Shown here: positions 25,074 through 33,614 of the stretch, in pieces | Layout of the letters: each line of letters starts with the position of its first letter | How positions within the stretch are numbered: position 1 is the stretch's first letter | NCBI GenBank assembly: GCA_963698275.1 | Contig: CAVOQE010000001.1 | Span: 992,001-1,056,000 of the forward strand | Length of the DNA stretch: 64,000 bases | Reading direction: 5' to 3' | Source: Anderseniella sp963698275 | GTDB lineage: Bacteria > Pseudomonadota > Alphaproteobacteria > Rhizobiales > Aestuariivirgaceae | Program-made: the position numbers and the translations under genes | Notes under the pieces: generated by a model | Told to the model about the DNA's origin: nothing | The model's database searches: none | The model's input: only the letters and a program-made list of their open reading frames with translations

Positions 25074-25286
25074 ATGACACCTGATGAAATTTCAAAGCTG
25101 ACGCGGTTCCTGCAGAAAACCTTTGATCAGCCTTCAGTCCATGTGCGAAAGCGGCCGCAGAAAGACGACTCTGGCGAAGTCTATATTGGTGACGAATTCA
25201 TCGGCGTGATTTACCGCGATGATGAAGATCCCGATGATCTGTCATACAATTTCCAGATGGCAATCCTCGATTTTGATCTTGAGTAA
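25074..25286 (+). CDS. DUF3126 family protein
   Basis: This is a 70-residue cytoplasmic protein: MTPDEISKLTRFLQKTF at the N-terminus, then basic VHVRKRPQKDD, YIGDEFIGVIYRDDEDPDDLSYNFQMAILDFDLE. It matches the small DUF3126 family, seen beside cysE in alphaproteobacteria; its function is unknown. The frame extends upstream to 25053, but AGAGG before the ATG at 25074 and the conserved start favour the shorter form. Confidence 0.85.
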   Translation: MTPDEISKLTRFLQKTFDQPSVHVRKRPQKDDSGEVYIGDEFIGVIYRDDEDPDDLSYNFQMAILDFDLE

Positions 25287-25362
25287 GCATCTCTATTTCG
25301 AGCCGCTGCTGAATTGGGCGGCTGCAAATTGTAGCTGAGGTTGCGGTGAAAAGTGCGCACGT

Positions 25363-26790
25363 TCAGTCTGATTTACGATCCTGAAGTAAATTCTCTTCAC
25401 TCTCAGGCCCTGCGGTCTCGTTTGCTGCCACTTTTATGTCTGCTTCATCAGTCGTGAGATGCCCTTCTGCCGCTGTCGCCCCTTCCGTTGTCTCTGACTG
25501 ATCGGGTGTGAAGGGAGCAGGTTGCGTGGCCTGATCAGCCGATGTCGGCTGCCCTTCTCTTTGTCTGATGATAGGGACTCCCATCGGGAAGATAACCTCT
25601 CGTGCATCGTCCGGCATCGAAACGCCATTTTCAAGCAAGGCGCGCTTGGTCAGGCGAAGCAGTGACGATCTTATCTTGACTGGCGAATAAACGGTGCTGT
25701 CGAACCAGTAAAATACCGTCAGATTGACGGTGGAGGCCGCCAGATCATCGACGAGCACCAGTGGTTCAGGTTCATTGAGAACAGCCACATGCGTTTTCAG
25801 GACTTCCACAATGATCTCCTGTGCATGGCCAATTGAAGCGTCGTAGCCAATCCCAACAGAAAACTCGGCTCTCCGGTAAGGGTTTGAGCTGTAGTTGGTT
25901 ATCTTGTTCTTGAAAATGATGGCATTCGGAATTTGAATATGATTGCCATCCAGCGTCAAAAGCACCGTACTTCTGGTGTTGAGGTTTTGCACAACGCCTT
26001 CCGAACCATCGACCGAAATATAGTCGCCGGTTCTGAACGGATTTCGCAGGCTGAGAAAAAGGCTTGCCAGAAAATTTTCTGCAATGTCTCGAAATGCGAA
26101 ACCCAGGACCAGGCCGACAATGCCTGTACCACCAAGTATTGTCAGTGCCAGACGCGTCAAGTCCGACACATAAAGCACAATGTAGAGGCCCAACAAGAAT
26201 ACCGGGATCGCTATGGAGCGAGCCACAACATTCATCAGCAATGGAGACGGTATTCTTGCCTTGAGTGTACGGCGCGCCAGCGCTGCAACCAGCTTTGCCA
26301 GCAGGCCGGAGAGCAAGAGAATCGCCAGCCCAAGGATGATCAACGGGAGCGTACGGGCCACCTGCCAGTAAAGTGCGGTCAATTGTTGCCTGGTTGCCTC
26401 AAAGTTCCATGCTACCTCTCGCTGGACGGCAATCCGATTGACGACAGCAACCACATCTTGGGTGTTTCGGGCCAGATCGCCGGCCCACTTCCGGTGGCTT
26501 TCTTCTCTCGCCTCTCCATCCATGAACACCACCCCCTCGCGAACTTCCACCGACGGTCCAATAAACCAATCTGTTGCGAGAAGGATCTCGTTGAGGCGTT
26601 GAGCTATTTTGCGGTCAGCCGCCTTGGGTTCAACTGCAACTTCATTCTTGGGCAAAGCCACCTGATTTTCCGACGCCGGAGGCATAGGAACACTTTCAGG
26701 GGCCTGAGCCAGCACGTTTTCACCGGCAACAAGAAAAACCAACCCGAGAAGCGCGAAAACGATACGTTTGATTGCGTCAGGATCAATCAC
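25363..26790 (-). CDS. MscS family mechanosensitive channel with BON-like domain
   Basis: About 475 residues. A signal peptide (KRIVFALLGLVFLVAGENVLAQ) is followed by a Pro-rich linker and a BON-like periplasmic domain (WFIGPSVEVREGVVFMDGEA to DVVAVVNRIAVQ, about residues 75-130). Then come three or more membrane segments and the MscS pore helix and beta domain (GIVGLVLGFAFRDIAENFLASLFLSLRNPFRTGDYISVDGSEGVVQ). The last 80 residues are acidic and disordered. It releases solutes on hypo-osmotic shock. The start is taken as GTG 26790, with AAAGGG 9 nt upstream; the TTG at 26838 has no such site. Confidence 0.88.
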   Translation of the reverse strand: MIDPDAIKRIVFALLGLVFLVAGENVLAQAPESVPMPPASENQVALPKNEVAVEPKAADRKIAQRLNEILLATDWFIGPSVEVREGVVFMDGEAREESHRKWAGDLARNTQDVVAVVNRIAVQREVAWNFEATRQQLTALYWQVARTLPLIILGLAILLLSGLLAKLVAALARRTLKARIPSPLLMNVVARSIAIPVFLLGLYIVLYVSDLTRLALTILGGTGIVGLVLGFAFRDIAENFLASLFLSLRNPFRTGDYISVDGSEGVVQNLNTRSTVLLTLDGNHIQIPNAIIFKNKITNYSSNPYRRAEFSVGIGYDASIGHAQEIIVEVLKTHVAVLNEPEPLVLVDDLAASTVNLTVFYWFDSTVYSPVKIRSSLLRLTKRALLENGVSMPDDAREVIFPMGVPIIRQREGQPTSADQATQPAPFTPDQSETTEGATAAEGHLTTDEADIKVAANETAGPESEENLLQDRKSD

Positions 26791-26906
26791 GGTTTGGCAC
26801 CCTTTCAGGCCGGGATGGCGTTTGGCTGTATCGAGCAAAAAACATAAACTTGCCCACTTTGAAAGTGATAGAGCAATTTAACGGGTCCACATCAACTCAT
26901 GCCGCT

Positions 26907-27647
26907 CTAGCCCGGCTGAAGTGTTCTGAACATGTTTGCCAGCGCAAGACGGACATTGCGCTCAATCTGCGCCCAGTTTTCCAGATGATTGCGAGAGAAC
27001 CTGACCCTGAGCTTCATGTCATTGGCCAGCGACAAGGTGCGTTCGCACAGGATCGGACCAAGAACGGATGGCTTGCGGTCGCAGCGGTGTACGATGTGGC
27101 GGCCATCCACGGTCGCAACAAACAGTGTCAGATCCGCATACGGCGAGGTTTCCTTGAATCTGTAGCGTAACAGATTGCCGTCAACCTGTTCCGGTTCCCC
27201 GTCAAAATAAACCGGATAAATTTCGCCGTAGCGCTCCACAGGCGTCAGTTCATCCCTGGTTGCGGTTTCAAATGTCAGGATAATCCAGTCATTGAATTCC
27301 CGTGATGTCGCAGGAAGCCGGGGAATGCTGCCGGGCTGATATGGCCATGGCAGCAACAAGTCGAGCTTTACGATGTTGCCAAGTGTGCGGCGGTTGACCC
27401 TGGTTACCAGGCGGGTCGGCGCGACCAGTTCGGCAGTGTCGAAACGATAACGGGCCAGAACAGGGGCCGCATCAGGATTGGCGACCTGTTGCGGTGTTGC
27501 AAACAGAAGATCGCGATCTGCCAGAAACAGCCAGGCGATAATGAACCCGCCGGCCACTACGACAAGACCAATCAACGTCATCATCATCCTGCCGATTGAT
27601 CTTTCCCGCGGTCCGTGGCCGTAGGCGGTGCGTCTGTGCCGGTTCAT
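26907..27647 (-). CDS. membrane-anchored hypothetical protein
   Basis: This 246-residue protein has a short basic N-terminus, one membrane anchor (MMMTLIGLVVVAGGFIIAWLF, about residues 21-41) and a 200-residue periplasmic domain with RTLGNIVKLDLLLPWPY, NDWIILTFETATRDELTPVERYG and HIVHRCDRKPSVLGPILCERTLSL. Two cysteines about 14 residues apart could form a disulfide. I recognise no named family; it looks like a conserved hypothetical of Hyphomicrobiales. Its TAG stop lies in TAGAGC, the same sequence that starts the repeats of this window, but no full repeat follows. It lies upstream of the MscS gene on the same strand, 116 nt away. Confidence 0.75.
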   Translation of the reverse strand: MNRHRRTAYGHGPRERSIGRMMMTLIGLVVVAGGFIIAWLFLADRDLLFATPQQVANPDAAPVLARYRFDTAELVAPTRLVTRVNRRTLGNIVKLDLLLPWPYQPGSIPRLPATSREFNDWIILTFETATRDELTPVERYGEIYPVYFDGEPEQVDGNLLRYRFKETSPYADLTLFVATVDGRHIVHRCDRKPSVLGPILCERTLSLANDMKLRVRFSRNHLENWAQIERNVRLALANMFRTLQPG

Positions 27648-27910
27648 AGGGCCCTTCAGATGCTGACTGGAGCGATTTCCGGTTCTGATTGACTCAAAAC
27701 CAAACTCCGTTGGTTTGTTGGTGCACTTCTATTCGCAAAACCCGTGTTCTCCGCTTGCGAGAAACGTTCCGGCTCACCGAATTGGTATGCCTGTTGCAAG
27801 CCTTGTGTGCAAGCACGATGAGACTCGCCGGGCTTTCCGGCTTTCGTTGAGAAAATGGGAGAATTTGGGTCTTTTCAGTGCAGGGTGAACATATTTGGGG
27901 ATGTCCCACG

Positions 27911-28234
27911 ATGACATATGATACATTTTTGGCAATCATGGCCTTTGGTTTGACCGGGGCGGGGCTGGTGCATTCGGGCTGGCTTTGGTTGGGGCATAGC
28001 AGGCCGTCTTTTGCAAGTCTGCTTGAAGGTGGACCGGCCTTTTCGATGCCGCTGCGGGTCATGGCCGTCATGCTGGCGGCACCGTTGATACTGGCAGGCA
28101 GTGCTGCCCGCATGATGGACAATGGCTGGCGGTATGTGGGTGGTATGCTGGCCGGTTTCATCCTGTCCGGCGTATGGTGTTTCATGAATGGGATCGTGCT
28201 AGTTGTCTGTCTTGGTTTTTTGATAGCAACATAA
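27911..28234 (+). CDS. small multi-spanning membrane protein (DUF6949-like)
   Basis: This is a 107-residue hydrophobic protein with three predicted membrane helices: TFLAIMAFGLTGAGLVHSGW, LRVMAVMLAAPLILAGSA and VGGMLAGFILSGVWCFMNGI. A GGGGA ribosome-binding site precedes the ATG at 27911; the longer frame from 27878 adds a polar stretch without support. The opposite-strand frame across the region is Pro/Ser-rich and looks like a shadow. Similar proteins appear as DUF6949 in alphaproteobacteria; function is unknown. An inverted repeat begins at the stop codon. Confidence 0.72.
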   Translation: MTYDTFLAIMAFGLTGAGLVHSGWLWLGHSRPSFASLLEGGPAFSMPLRVMAVMLAAPLILAGSAARMMDNGWRYVGGMLAGFILSGVWCFMNGIVLVVCLGFLIAT

Positions 28235-28273
28235 TACCAGAGGAAATCGGTCACTAATCATTTCCATTGGTAT
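28234..28273. repeat. 14-bp inverted repeat between membrane gene and carbonic anhydrase
   Basis: Arms at 28234-28247 and 28260-28273 pair at 12 of 14 positions (ATACCAGAGGAAAT against ATTTCCATTGGTAT) around a 12-nt loop, starting on the last base of the preceding gene. There is no T tract, so it is an operator or mRNA hairpin rather than a standard terminator. Confidence 0.35.
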
Positions 28274-28303
28274 GATCAGGCAAAAGGCGCACGCGCACGT
28301 TCC

Positions 28304-28843
28304 ATGAGCATTTATGAGTTTGAAGGCCACCGGCCGCAGCTTCCGCAATCTGACCTATACTATGTCGCCCCTACGGCCGCGCTCATCGGCAAGGTGCGTC
28401 TGAGGCGGCTTTCAAGTGTCTGGTTCGGCGCTGTTTTGCGCGGCGACAACGAACTGATCGATATAGGCGAGGAAAGCAACATTCAGGACAATTGCGTCTT
28501 GCACACCGATCCGGGGTTTCCGCTGACCTTGGGGCGCGGGGTCACCGTCGGCCATCTTGCCATGCTGCATGGCTGCACGGTTCGTGACAATTCGCTGATC
28601 GGTATGGGAGCAACGGTCATGAACGGCACCGTTATTGGCCGCAATTGTATTGTCGGTGCTCATGCCCTGGTCGGTGAAGGCAAGACCATCGAGGATAATT
28701 CGATGGTGCTGGGTGCGCCCGGGCGTGTCGTGAAATCTCTGGATGCCAAAGCCGAGGCTGCTCTGCAGGCAGCTGCACAAACCTATGTGGACAAGGTCCA
28801 TCGCTATGCCCGCGACAATGGGTTGAAACTGGTGGAAGGCTGA
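28304..28843 (+). CDS. gamma carbonic anhydrase family protein
   Basis: This 179-residue protein has a left-handed beta-helix trimer fold. The three zinc-binding histidines of gamma carbonic anhydrases are present: one in NCVLHTDPGFP near residue 65 and two in VGHLAMLHGCTV near 83-88. IVGAHALVGEGK and MVLGAPGRVVK follow. It may hydrate CO2 or act as a maltose-acetyltransferase-like scaffold; many bacterial homologues lack measurable activity. The start is ATG 28304, 30 nt after an inverted repeat. Confidence 0.88.
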   Translation: MSIYEFEGHRPQLPQSDLYYVAPTAALIGKVRLRRLSSVWFGAVLRGDNELIDIGEESNIQDNCVLHTDPGFPLTLGRGVTVGHLAMLHGCTVRDNSLIGMGATVMNGTVIGRNCIVGAHALVGEGKTIEDNSMVLGAPGRVVKSLDAKAEAALQAAAQTYVDKVHRYARDNGLKLVEG

Positions 28844-28874
28844 CGCGTGCCATCTTCACGCTGTTGCTGGCCTC

Positions 28875-28917
28875 AAAAAAAGCGGGGCCAGCATCAGGTG
28901 GGAATGATGCTGGCCCC
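28875..28917 (-). terminator. rho-independent terminator of BTLCP gene
   Basis: On the minus strand a perfect 13-bp stem starting GGGGCCAGCATCA, with an 8-nt loop, is followed by GCTTTTTTT. It lies about 120 nt after the stop of the transglutaminase-like peptidase gene. Confidence 0.9.
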
Positions 28918-29039
28918 TGGGACCCGGTTGGTGGGGGATGGGGAGGGGATGCCGACCGGGCCGTTCTGTATGTTCATGTCATTCAGGTCATTGGCCTTGC
29001 TGGCGTGACCTGCATTTGCGCGCAGTGTGTTGCGCTGGA

Positions 29040-29678
29040 TCAGTTTGCTCCTGCGATCGTGTTTTTGTCTCTGGCGTAGCGTGTGCTCATCGACACCCAG
29101 ATGCGCGGATTGGTCTGGGATTGCCGCTTGAGATACTCGTATCCGGTTTCCGACCAGCGCAGGACCGTGCGGCGGCGGTTGTCGAGAACAAAGTCGCCGC
29201 CATCAGTGCGAACCATCAAGACAGCATGACCATCACCGTTTTCATCGAACACCACGGTGATCAGCAGTGCTTCAGGGGCGAAGCCGAGGCCCTCCAGATA
29301 GCGCTTCTTCATGAGAACGTAGTCTTCGCAGTCGCCTGCGAGTGATGGGTAGTCCCAGCGCTCGACAGTGCCGTAAAGGTCCATGTCCGTTACCGGCGTG
29401 ATCTTGTCGTTGACAAAACTATTGACCTCCACAATCTGCGCCCAGGTCTTGTTGTTGAGTTCGGCCTGCGTCTTGTCGCTGCCGACATTGCGGCATTCCG
29501 CCTTGTAGCGGGCGCAGAACTGGACATAGCCGATCGGCGGCAGGGTCACCCCGAACTCTGGTGCATGTATGCTTGCAGACACTGTCAGGTTACCGGTTTT
29601 TTGTTTGTTGTAGGCATGTGCCGGAAGTGCTGTCGCCATCACCGCCAGGCACAGGGCCAACCCCTTCAAAGTTTTCAT
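29040..29678 (-). CDS. transglutaminase-like cysteine peptidase (BTLCP)
   Basis: This 212-residue exported protein has a signal peptide (MKTLKGLALCLAVMATALPAHA) and a BTLCP domain with a Cys-His-Asp triad: the Cys in LAGDCEDYVLMKKRYL, the His in GDGHAVLMVRTDGG and the Asp in FVLDNRRRTVLRW. Family members related to LapG cleave periplasmic adhesins under c-di-GMP control; this short alphaproteobacterial type has no proven substrate. ATG 29678 is chosen over 29693 because it gives the clean signal peptide and has GGGG 9 nt upstream. A strong terminator follows at 28875. The adjacent PilZ gene may be functionally related through c-di-GMP, an inference. Confidence 0.88.
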   Translation of the reverse strand: MKTLKGLALCLAVMATALPAHAYNKQKTGNLTVSASIHAPEFGVTLPPIGYVQFCARYKAECRNVGSDKTQAELNNKTWAQIVEVNSFVNDKITPVTDMDLYGTVERWDYPSLAGDCEDYVLMKKRYLEGLGFAPEALLITVVFDENGDGHAVLMVRTDGGDFVLDNRRRTVLRWSETGYEYLKRQSQTNPRIWVSMSTRYARDKNTIAGAN

Positions 29679-29867
29679 TTTCAAACGCCCCATCCTTTTT
29701 TGTTGTTGGACAGAAGCTAGCGGACGGGACTTGAGATTCAGCTAAGCAGATGTGCCAGATTTGAATCGTTCGGCGTGAAATTCGTTAATCATGAAGCAGT
29801 TGCTAACGGATCTGCCGGCCGGATAAACGGCGGGAACGCAGACCGGTTTGCTATTCCCGGGCGCATG

Positions 29868-29903
29868 AAAAAACCCGCTGAAGCAGTGTGCTTCAGCGGG
29901 TTT
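29868..29903 (-). terminator. rho-independent terminator of PilZ gene
   Basis: A perfect 15-bp stem (29871-29885 with 29889-29903) has a 3-nt loop. Read on the minus strand it runs into TTTTTT, 27 nt after the PilZ stop. Confidence 0.88.
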
Positions 29904-29929
29904 TGAATGAAACAGGAAACGGGTTGTGT

Positions 29930-30580
29930 CTAAAGCACCGCGTGATCGGCCAGTTTCGCAGGCTCTATCTGGCGCATGAATTCAATGGCGATGCCGTCTG
30001 ATGTAAAGCGAACCACCCGGCCGCGCATTCTGCCCAGCGAAAGGTAAGTGCCGATGCTTGGCAGCACGCTGGTTTTTATGGATGCACCGGAAACAGAGAT
30101 ATCGATAACCTCACACGGGTACTCACGACCATCGTTCAGCGTGATCTGGGAGGCAGCGTCTTTTGGAACAAACCTGTCGTCGCGGCGCTCATCCGGGTCG
30201 GATGTTTCGAACCACTCCAGGCGGCGTTCCATGCGCTCGCGACGCCTGCCGGTCAGGTTGAAGGCAACGTAAAACCCATCTTCGATGACTTTGTCCATGG
30301 TTCCGTCCACCCGGCCAATGTCATCAAGATAGGCAATAACCGGAGTGCCTGGCTCGACGGTGTGATCGCTCAGCAGCTTTACGCCATCCGCATCAATGCT
30401 GGCAACCTGGCATGGGTACTCACTCATATCAGGCAGCATAAAGCGGCCAAATATGATCCGTTTGCCTTTGTCGGATGACGTGGCCGAAGTGCTCGAGTCA
30501 GCTGTTACTGAAAATGCGCTCACGTTGACAGTCCTCTGCAAGGTGCCATTAATGGGGTTTGCCGGGAGAATGACCGGCAA
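29930..30580 (-). CDS. PilZ domain protein
   Basis: This 216-residue cytoplasmic protein has two PilZ-like segments. The first, about residues 37-115 (GRFMLPDMSEYPCQVASIDADGVKLL), lacks a clear c-di-GMP motif. The second, about 133-205, has RRDDRFVP and DISVSGASIKT, the RxxxR-like and D-x-S-x-x-G elements that bind c-di-GMP. It probably relays c-di-GMP to motility or surface functions. It has its own terminator at 29868. The region 5' of it also holds a decayed repeat at 30727. Confidence 0.85.
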   Translation of the reverse strand: MPVILPANPINGTLQRTVNVSAFSVTADSSTSATSSDKGKRIIFGRFMLPDMSEYPCQVASIDADGVKLLSDHTVEPGTPVIAYLDDIGRVDGTMDKVIEDGFYVAFNLTGRRRERMERRLEWFETSDPDERRDDRFVPKDAASQITLNDGREYPCEVIDISVSGASIKTSVLPSIGTYLSLGRMRGRVVRFTSDGIAIEFMRQIEPAKLADHAVL

Positions 30581-30726
30581 GTCTCCCGTCTCGGGCTGTA
30601 CTTTAAGCGTGTTGATGTAAATGCAGCCTTAACAGATCCTAAAAATTCGAATCTGATAGAGGTCCACCGCACAGCCCTTGCATCATGCCGGCAAAGCCGT
30701 GCACCGGACTGGCGGGTTTGGACTGC

Positions 30727-30764
30727 AGCAACATGGGTTCAGGAGAGTCCACAAACCTGATCTA
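30727..30764. repeat. RIME-like repeat remnant
   Basis: The 15 bases from 30727 (AGCAACATGGGTTCA) equal the start of the full-length repeats, and CCTGATCTA at 30756 equals their end, with only 14 unrelated bases between. It looks like a copy with its centre deleted. The TAG stop of the PAS gene (30762-30764, minus strand) is formed by the final CTA. Confidence 0.65.
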
Positions 30765-31406
30765 GCTGGCTTTGCCGCCTTCGATGACGCGCAGAAAGCT
30801 CGAATTGATACGCCGCACTTCATCACTGCTGGATGCCGGTGCGCGAACCGGTTTGCCGGGGAGTTGGTCACTCCACAAAACACGTATCTTGCGCACCTGG
30901 AATTTCACCAGGGGATCTGGGGTCACACCTCGTGCGTCCCGGAACGGTGCTATGGTTGTAAGGGCGTGAACATTCCTGCCATTTGCAGAAATGACCGGTA
31001 CGGCAACCAGCTCAAAACCTACTTCCCGGCCGCCAAAAGAGTGGGCGAGAAAGCGGCCGACACACGGTTGCTTCATGCCGACGACAGTGTCCAGACCGCG
31101 AACGATGGTTTCACGGTCAAAGTTTGACCAGTCATCGAAGGCCGTTGTGCCGGTTAACTGCCGGCCTATGGTTTCGCATACGGCAGAGCCTGCCAGCCGG
31201 TACATGTAAGACATCTTGTGCGGATCGCGTGCCAGTATGCATGTCCACGGCACAATAGCGATCAGATCGCGCATGGTGATGTCGGTTCTCAATGGTGCGG
31301 CTTCTTCACCTCTGATGCGTTCCCAGGTGCGCAGCAAATTGCGACTGGTGGGGTGCATAACTGTGCTATCAGAGACGTTATTGAAAATTTGGTTCGTGCC
31401 TGACAT
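30762..31406 (-). CDS. PAS domain-containing protein (PAS_5 type)
   Basis: This 214-residue protein has a single PAS-like domain typical of short alphaproteobacterial proteins: LLRTWERIRGEEAAPLRTDI near residue 24, LIAIVPWTCILARDPHKMSYMYRLAGSAVC, and GREVGFELVAVPV. No output domain is present, so it is a stand-alone sensor or adapter. Ligand and partner are unknown. Its stop codon comes from a decayed RIME-like repeat. It is divergent from the rhomboid gene with a 107-bp intergenic region. Confidence 0.82.
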   Translation of the reverse strand: MSGTNQIFNNVSDSTVMHPTSRNLLRTWERIRGEEAAPLRTDITMRDLIAIVPWTCILARDPHKMSYMYRLAGSAVCETIGRQLTGTTAFDDWSNFDRETIVRGLDTVVGMKQPCVGRFLAHSFGGREVGFELVAVPVISANGRNVHALTTIAPFRDARGVTPDPLVKFQVRKIRVLWSDQLPGKPVRAPASSSDEVRRINSSFLRVIEGGKAS

Positions 31407-31513
31407 AAATGTCCCCTGCCTGACTGGTATTTCGTCGTTGTTTCAAAGCTGAACGCTTCTAACCCGTCTTTGCAGGCACCGTGCCAGACAGAAGAAAACA
31501 CACAGGCAAACCC

Positions 31514-32299
31514 ATGAAAGACGAGAAACCTTCCGAAAACCGGCCATTTGAGCCGGGCCGGCTGAGCGCTGATGAATTTGAAGCATTGAAAATTCAGCGC
31601 ACACCACCACCCGCCATCAACGCGCCGGGCGTGGTTTTGTTGTTAGCCGGGGCAATGCTGGTCATTCATGCCTGTCTGCAGCTTGTTGGCAGCGATACCT
31701 ATAACCGTGTCGTTGTGACGCTGGCATTCCTGCCGGCGCGATTTCAGACGCTGGCGGAGCTTGGTGGCCAACTGTTGCCCGGTGGCGAGATTGCGCGGGT
31801 GACATCGTTCTTCTCGTACGCGCTGTTGCACGGTAGCTGGACCCATCTTGCCATGAACATGGTCTGGATGCTGGCGTTCGGGTCGGTGGCAGCACGCCGA
31901 CTGGGGGCGGCCAGGTTTATCGGCCTTTCAATGCTTGCCGCAGCTGTTGCAGCCGCATTCTCCATGGTATTGAATTGGGGGACGGGGGCCATACTGGTCG
32001 GTGCATCGGGCGCCATAGCGGGGCAGATGGCTGTCGCTGTGCGGTTGATTTTTGCACATGGTGGAACACTGATGACCAGCTTGCGCAAGGATCTCAGTCT
32101 GGTGCCCCCGGAGCCCCTGCTGCGGCTTTTTACCAATAGATCAGCTATTGTCTTCATGGTGATCTGGCTCGGTGTCGATATGTTGTCGGCGTCATCCGGT
32201 CTGCTGAGCGATGCCCGCATTGCCTGGGAAGCTCATCTGGGCGGATTTTTGACCGGATTGCTGGTGTTTGGGTGGCTCGATCCGGCCAGACGAAGCTGA
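31514..32299 (+). CDS. rhomboid family intramembrane serine protease
   Basis: About 261 residues with six predicted membrane segments. The catalytic Ser is in VGASGAIAGQMA, the His in AHLGGFLTGLLVF, and the structural Asn in WTHLAMNMVWMLAFG. The extra loop DLSLVPPEPLLRLFTN lies between segments 4 and 5. The dyad is complete, so it should cleave transmembrane substrates. A GTG at 31481 is in frame, but ATG 31514 (product beginning MKDEKPSENRPF) is preferred. Confidence 0.88.
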   Translation: MKDEKPSENRPFEPGRLSADEFEALKIQRTPPPAINAPGVVLLLAGAMLVIHACLQLVGSDTYNRVVVTLAFLPARFQTLAELGGQLLPGGEIARVTSFFSYALLHGSWTHLAMNMVWMLAFGSVAARRLGAARFIGLSMLAAAVAAAFSMVLNWGTGAILVGASGAIAGQMAVAVRLIFAHGGTLMTSLRKDLSLVPPEPLLRLFTNRSAIVFMVIWLGVDMLSASSGLLSDARIAWEAHLGGFLTGLLVFGWLDPARRS

Positions 32300-32502
32300 T
32301 CGACAGCACGCGGCGGCTTTGTGCGGACACGCCGGTTTACCTCATTGAGATCGGTAGCGAATTTTTTTTGATTGTTTTGATTTCAATTGCCATTGAAACA
32401 GATACAAGCCATTTGAGAAACATCTGATTAAGGGTTTTGTGCCAATAATCCCGCATTGAGCGTTTGAGCTCCACTTTTTGCGAAAAAAGGTACGTACCTG
32501 CA

Positions 32503-33027
32503 ATGAATGCCGCGGACATTGTTGAACAATATGGGCGTGGTGTTCCGGCGATTGTGCAGTCCACCACGCTGGTGGATGTTTGTGAATACCTGTTGTCCTG
32601 TCGCGCGCCTGGTACGGTCATCCTGAGTGAATATGGTGAAGTCAAAGGCACCCTGTCGCAGAAGGATATTATCAATGCGTCCGGCCGGCTCGGCTCTTCA
32701 GTGATGCAGATGGTGGCCAGTGACCTGGTCCGCGATCTGGTTCCGGCTTGTGAAGCGACAACGCACATAATCCAGGTCATGGAGTTGTTGAACAACACCT
32801 CATCGGAATTTGTGCTGGTCACCCAAGACGGCGAGATCAAGGGAATGATCACGCTTGCCGATGTGCATGACCTGCTGTTGCATGCTTTGAGTGAAGATGA
32901 CGAGGCTAAGCCTGACAAAGCAAAAAAGGCTGCCGCCAAGCCTGCCGCGTCAAAACAGGCAGAGCCTGATGCGTCAACCGCTGCGCCGCCGCAACCGGAA
33001 TATGAAGAGATCCGGAACTCGGCCTAG
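32503..33027 (+). CDS. CBS domain protein with Ala/Lys-rich tail
   Basis: About 174 residues. Two CBS motifs span about residues 8-125 (VPAIVQSTTLVDVCEYL, GEVKGTLSQKDII; then EFVLVTQDGEIKGMITLADVHDLLL). A low-complexity tail follows (KPDKAKKAAAKPAASKQ, then acidic). CBS pairs bind adenosyl ligands and regulate partner proteins. The in-frame TTG at 32464 is rejected for ATG 32503, which has AAAGG upstream; a GGTACGTACC palindrome lies in that leader. The TAG stop is the first triplet of RIME-like copy 2. Confidence 0.82.
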   Translation: MNAADIVEQYGRGVPAIVQSTTLVDVCEYLLSCRAPGTVILSEYGEVKGTLSQKDIINASGRLGSSVMQMVASDLVRDLVPACEATTHIIQVMELLNNTSSEFVLVTQDGEIKGMITLADVHDLLLHALSEDDEAKPDKAKKAAAKPAASKQAEPDASTAAPPQPEYEEIRNSA

Positions 33028-33128
33028 AGCAACATGGGTTCAAGTGAACCCATAAAGTTGCTCTAACACTTTGAAAGCGATCAGGTTTATGGTTTTTGGT
33101 TGATTCAACCAAAAATCATCCTGATCTA
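33024..33128. repeat. RIME-like double palindrome, copy 2
   Basis: This 105-bp copy starts CTAGAGCAAC and ends GATCTA. The first palindrome is imperfect because of an AAAG insertion; the second hairpin (TTTTTGGTTGA / TCAACCAAAAA) is intact. It provides the stop codon of the CBS gene, and lies between that gene and the convergent hisI gene, so it may act as a bidirectional transcript end. Confidence 0.85.
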
Positions 33129-33140
33129 GGCCCCGCCAGA

Positions 33141-33584
33141 TTACTTTTTGCCGTATGTCGCGTCGGGATCTATTTTCCTGACATTGTCGATTGTGGTCAG
33201 GCTTCGATCCGTATTGACCTGTCTGTAGAAACAGGTTGCGCGCCCGGTATGACATGCAGCCCCGTCGCCGGCCACGCGAACCTCCAGCACCAGGATATCC
33301 TGATCACAGTCAGTTCGGATCCGGTCGATGTGCTGCAACTGTCCGGAGGTTTCGCCCTTTTTCCACAACGACCTGCGTGAGCGCGAATAGTAGTGCGCCA
33401 ACCCGGTTTCCAGGGTAAGTGCCAGGCTTTCCCTGTTCATGAATGCGAACATCAAGGGGGCATTGGTTACTGCATCAATTGCCATGGCCGGAATCAGCCC
33501 CGCATCATCAAAACGCGGCGCAAACTCACTGCCTTCCTCGACATCGTCAATGTTGGCGGGAAGGGGAAATAGCGTATCGGTCAA
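33141..33584 (-). CDS. hisI: phosphoribosyl-AMP cyclohydrolase
   Basis: This 147-residue enzyme opens the adenine ring in the third step of histidine synthesis. The magnesium motif DCDQD near residue 92 and the zinc cysteines in ACHTGRATCFYRQV near 112 are present. It is the stand-alone HisI form without a HisE domain, as usual in alphaproteobacteria. It lies 30 nt after folE on the same strand and ends 12 nt from RIME-like copy 2. Confidence 0.96.
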   Translation of the reverse strand: MTDTLFPLPANIDDVEEGSEFAPRFDDAGLIPAMAIDAVTNAPLMFAFMNRESLALTLETGLAHYYSRSRRSLWKKGETSGQLQHIDRIRTDCDQDILVLEVRVAGDGAACHTGRATCFYRQVNTDRSLTTIDNVRKIDPDATYGKK

Positions 33585-33614
33585 GAGAATTTCCCCTGCG
33601 ATTGAAGACAGTAT

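Noticed and set aside
26869..26909. TAGAGC ... GCTCTA inverted ends as a further repeat copy
   Set aside because: Only the six-base ends match the RIME-like family; the interior does not, so chance is likely.
27694..28254. 186-codon minus-strand frame
   Set aside because: Pro/Ser-rich shadow; the plus strand encodes a convincing three-helix membrane protein with a ribosome-binding site.
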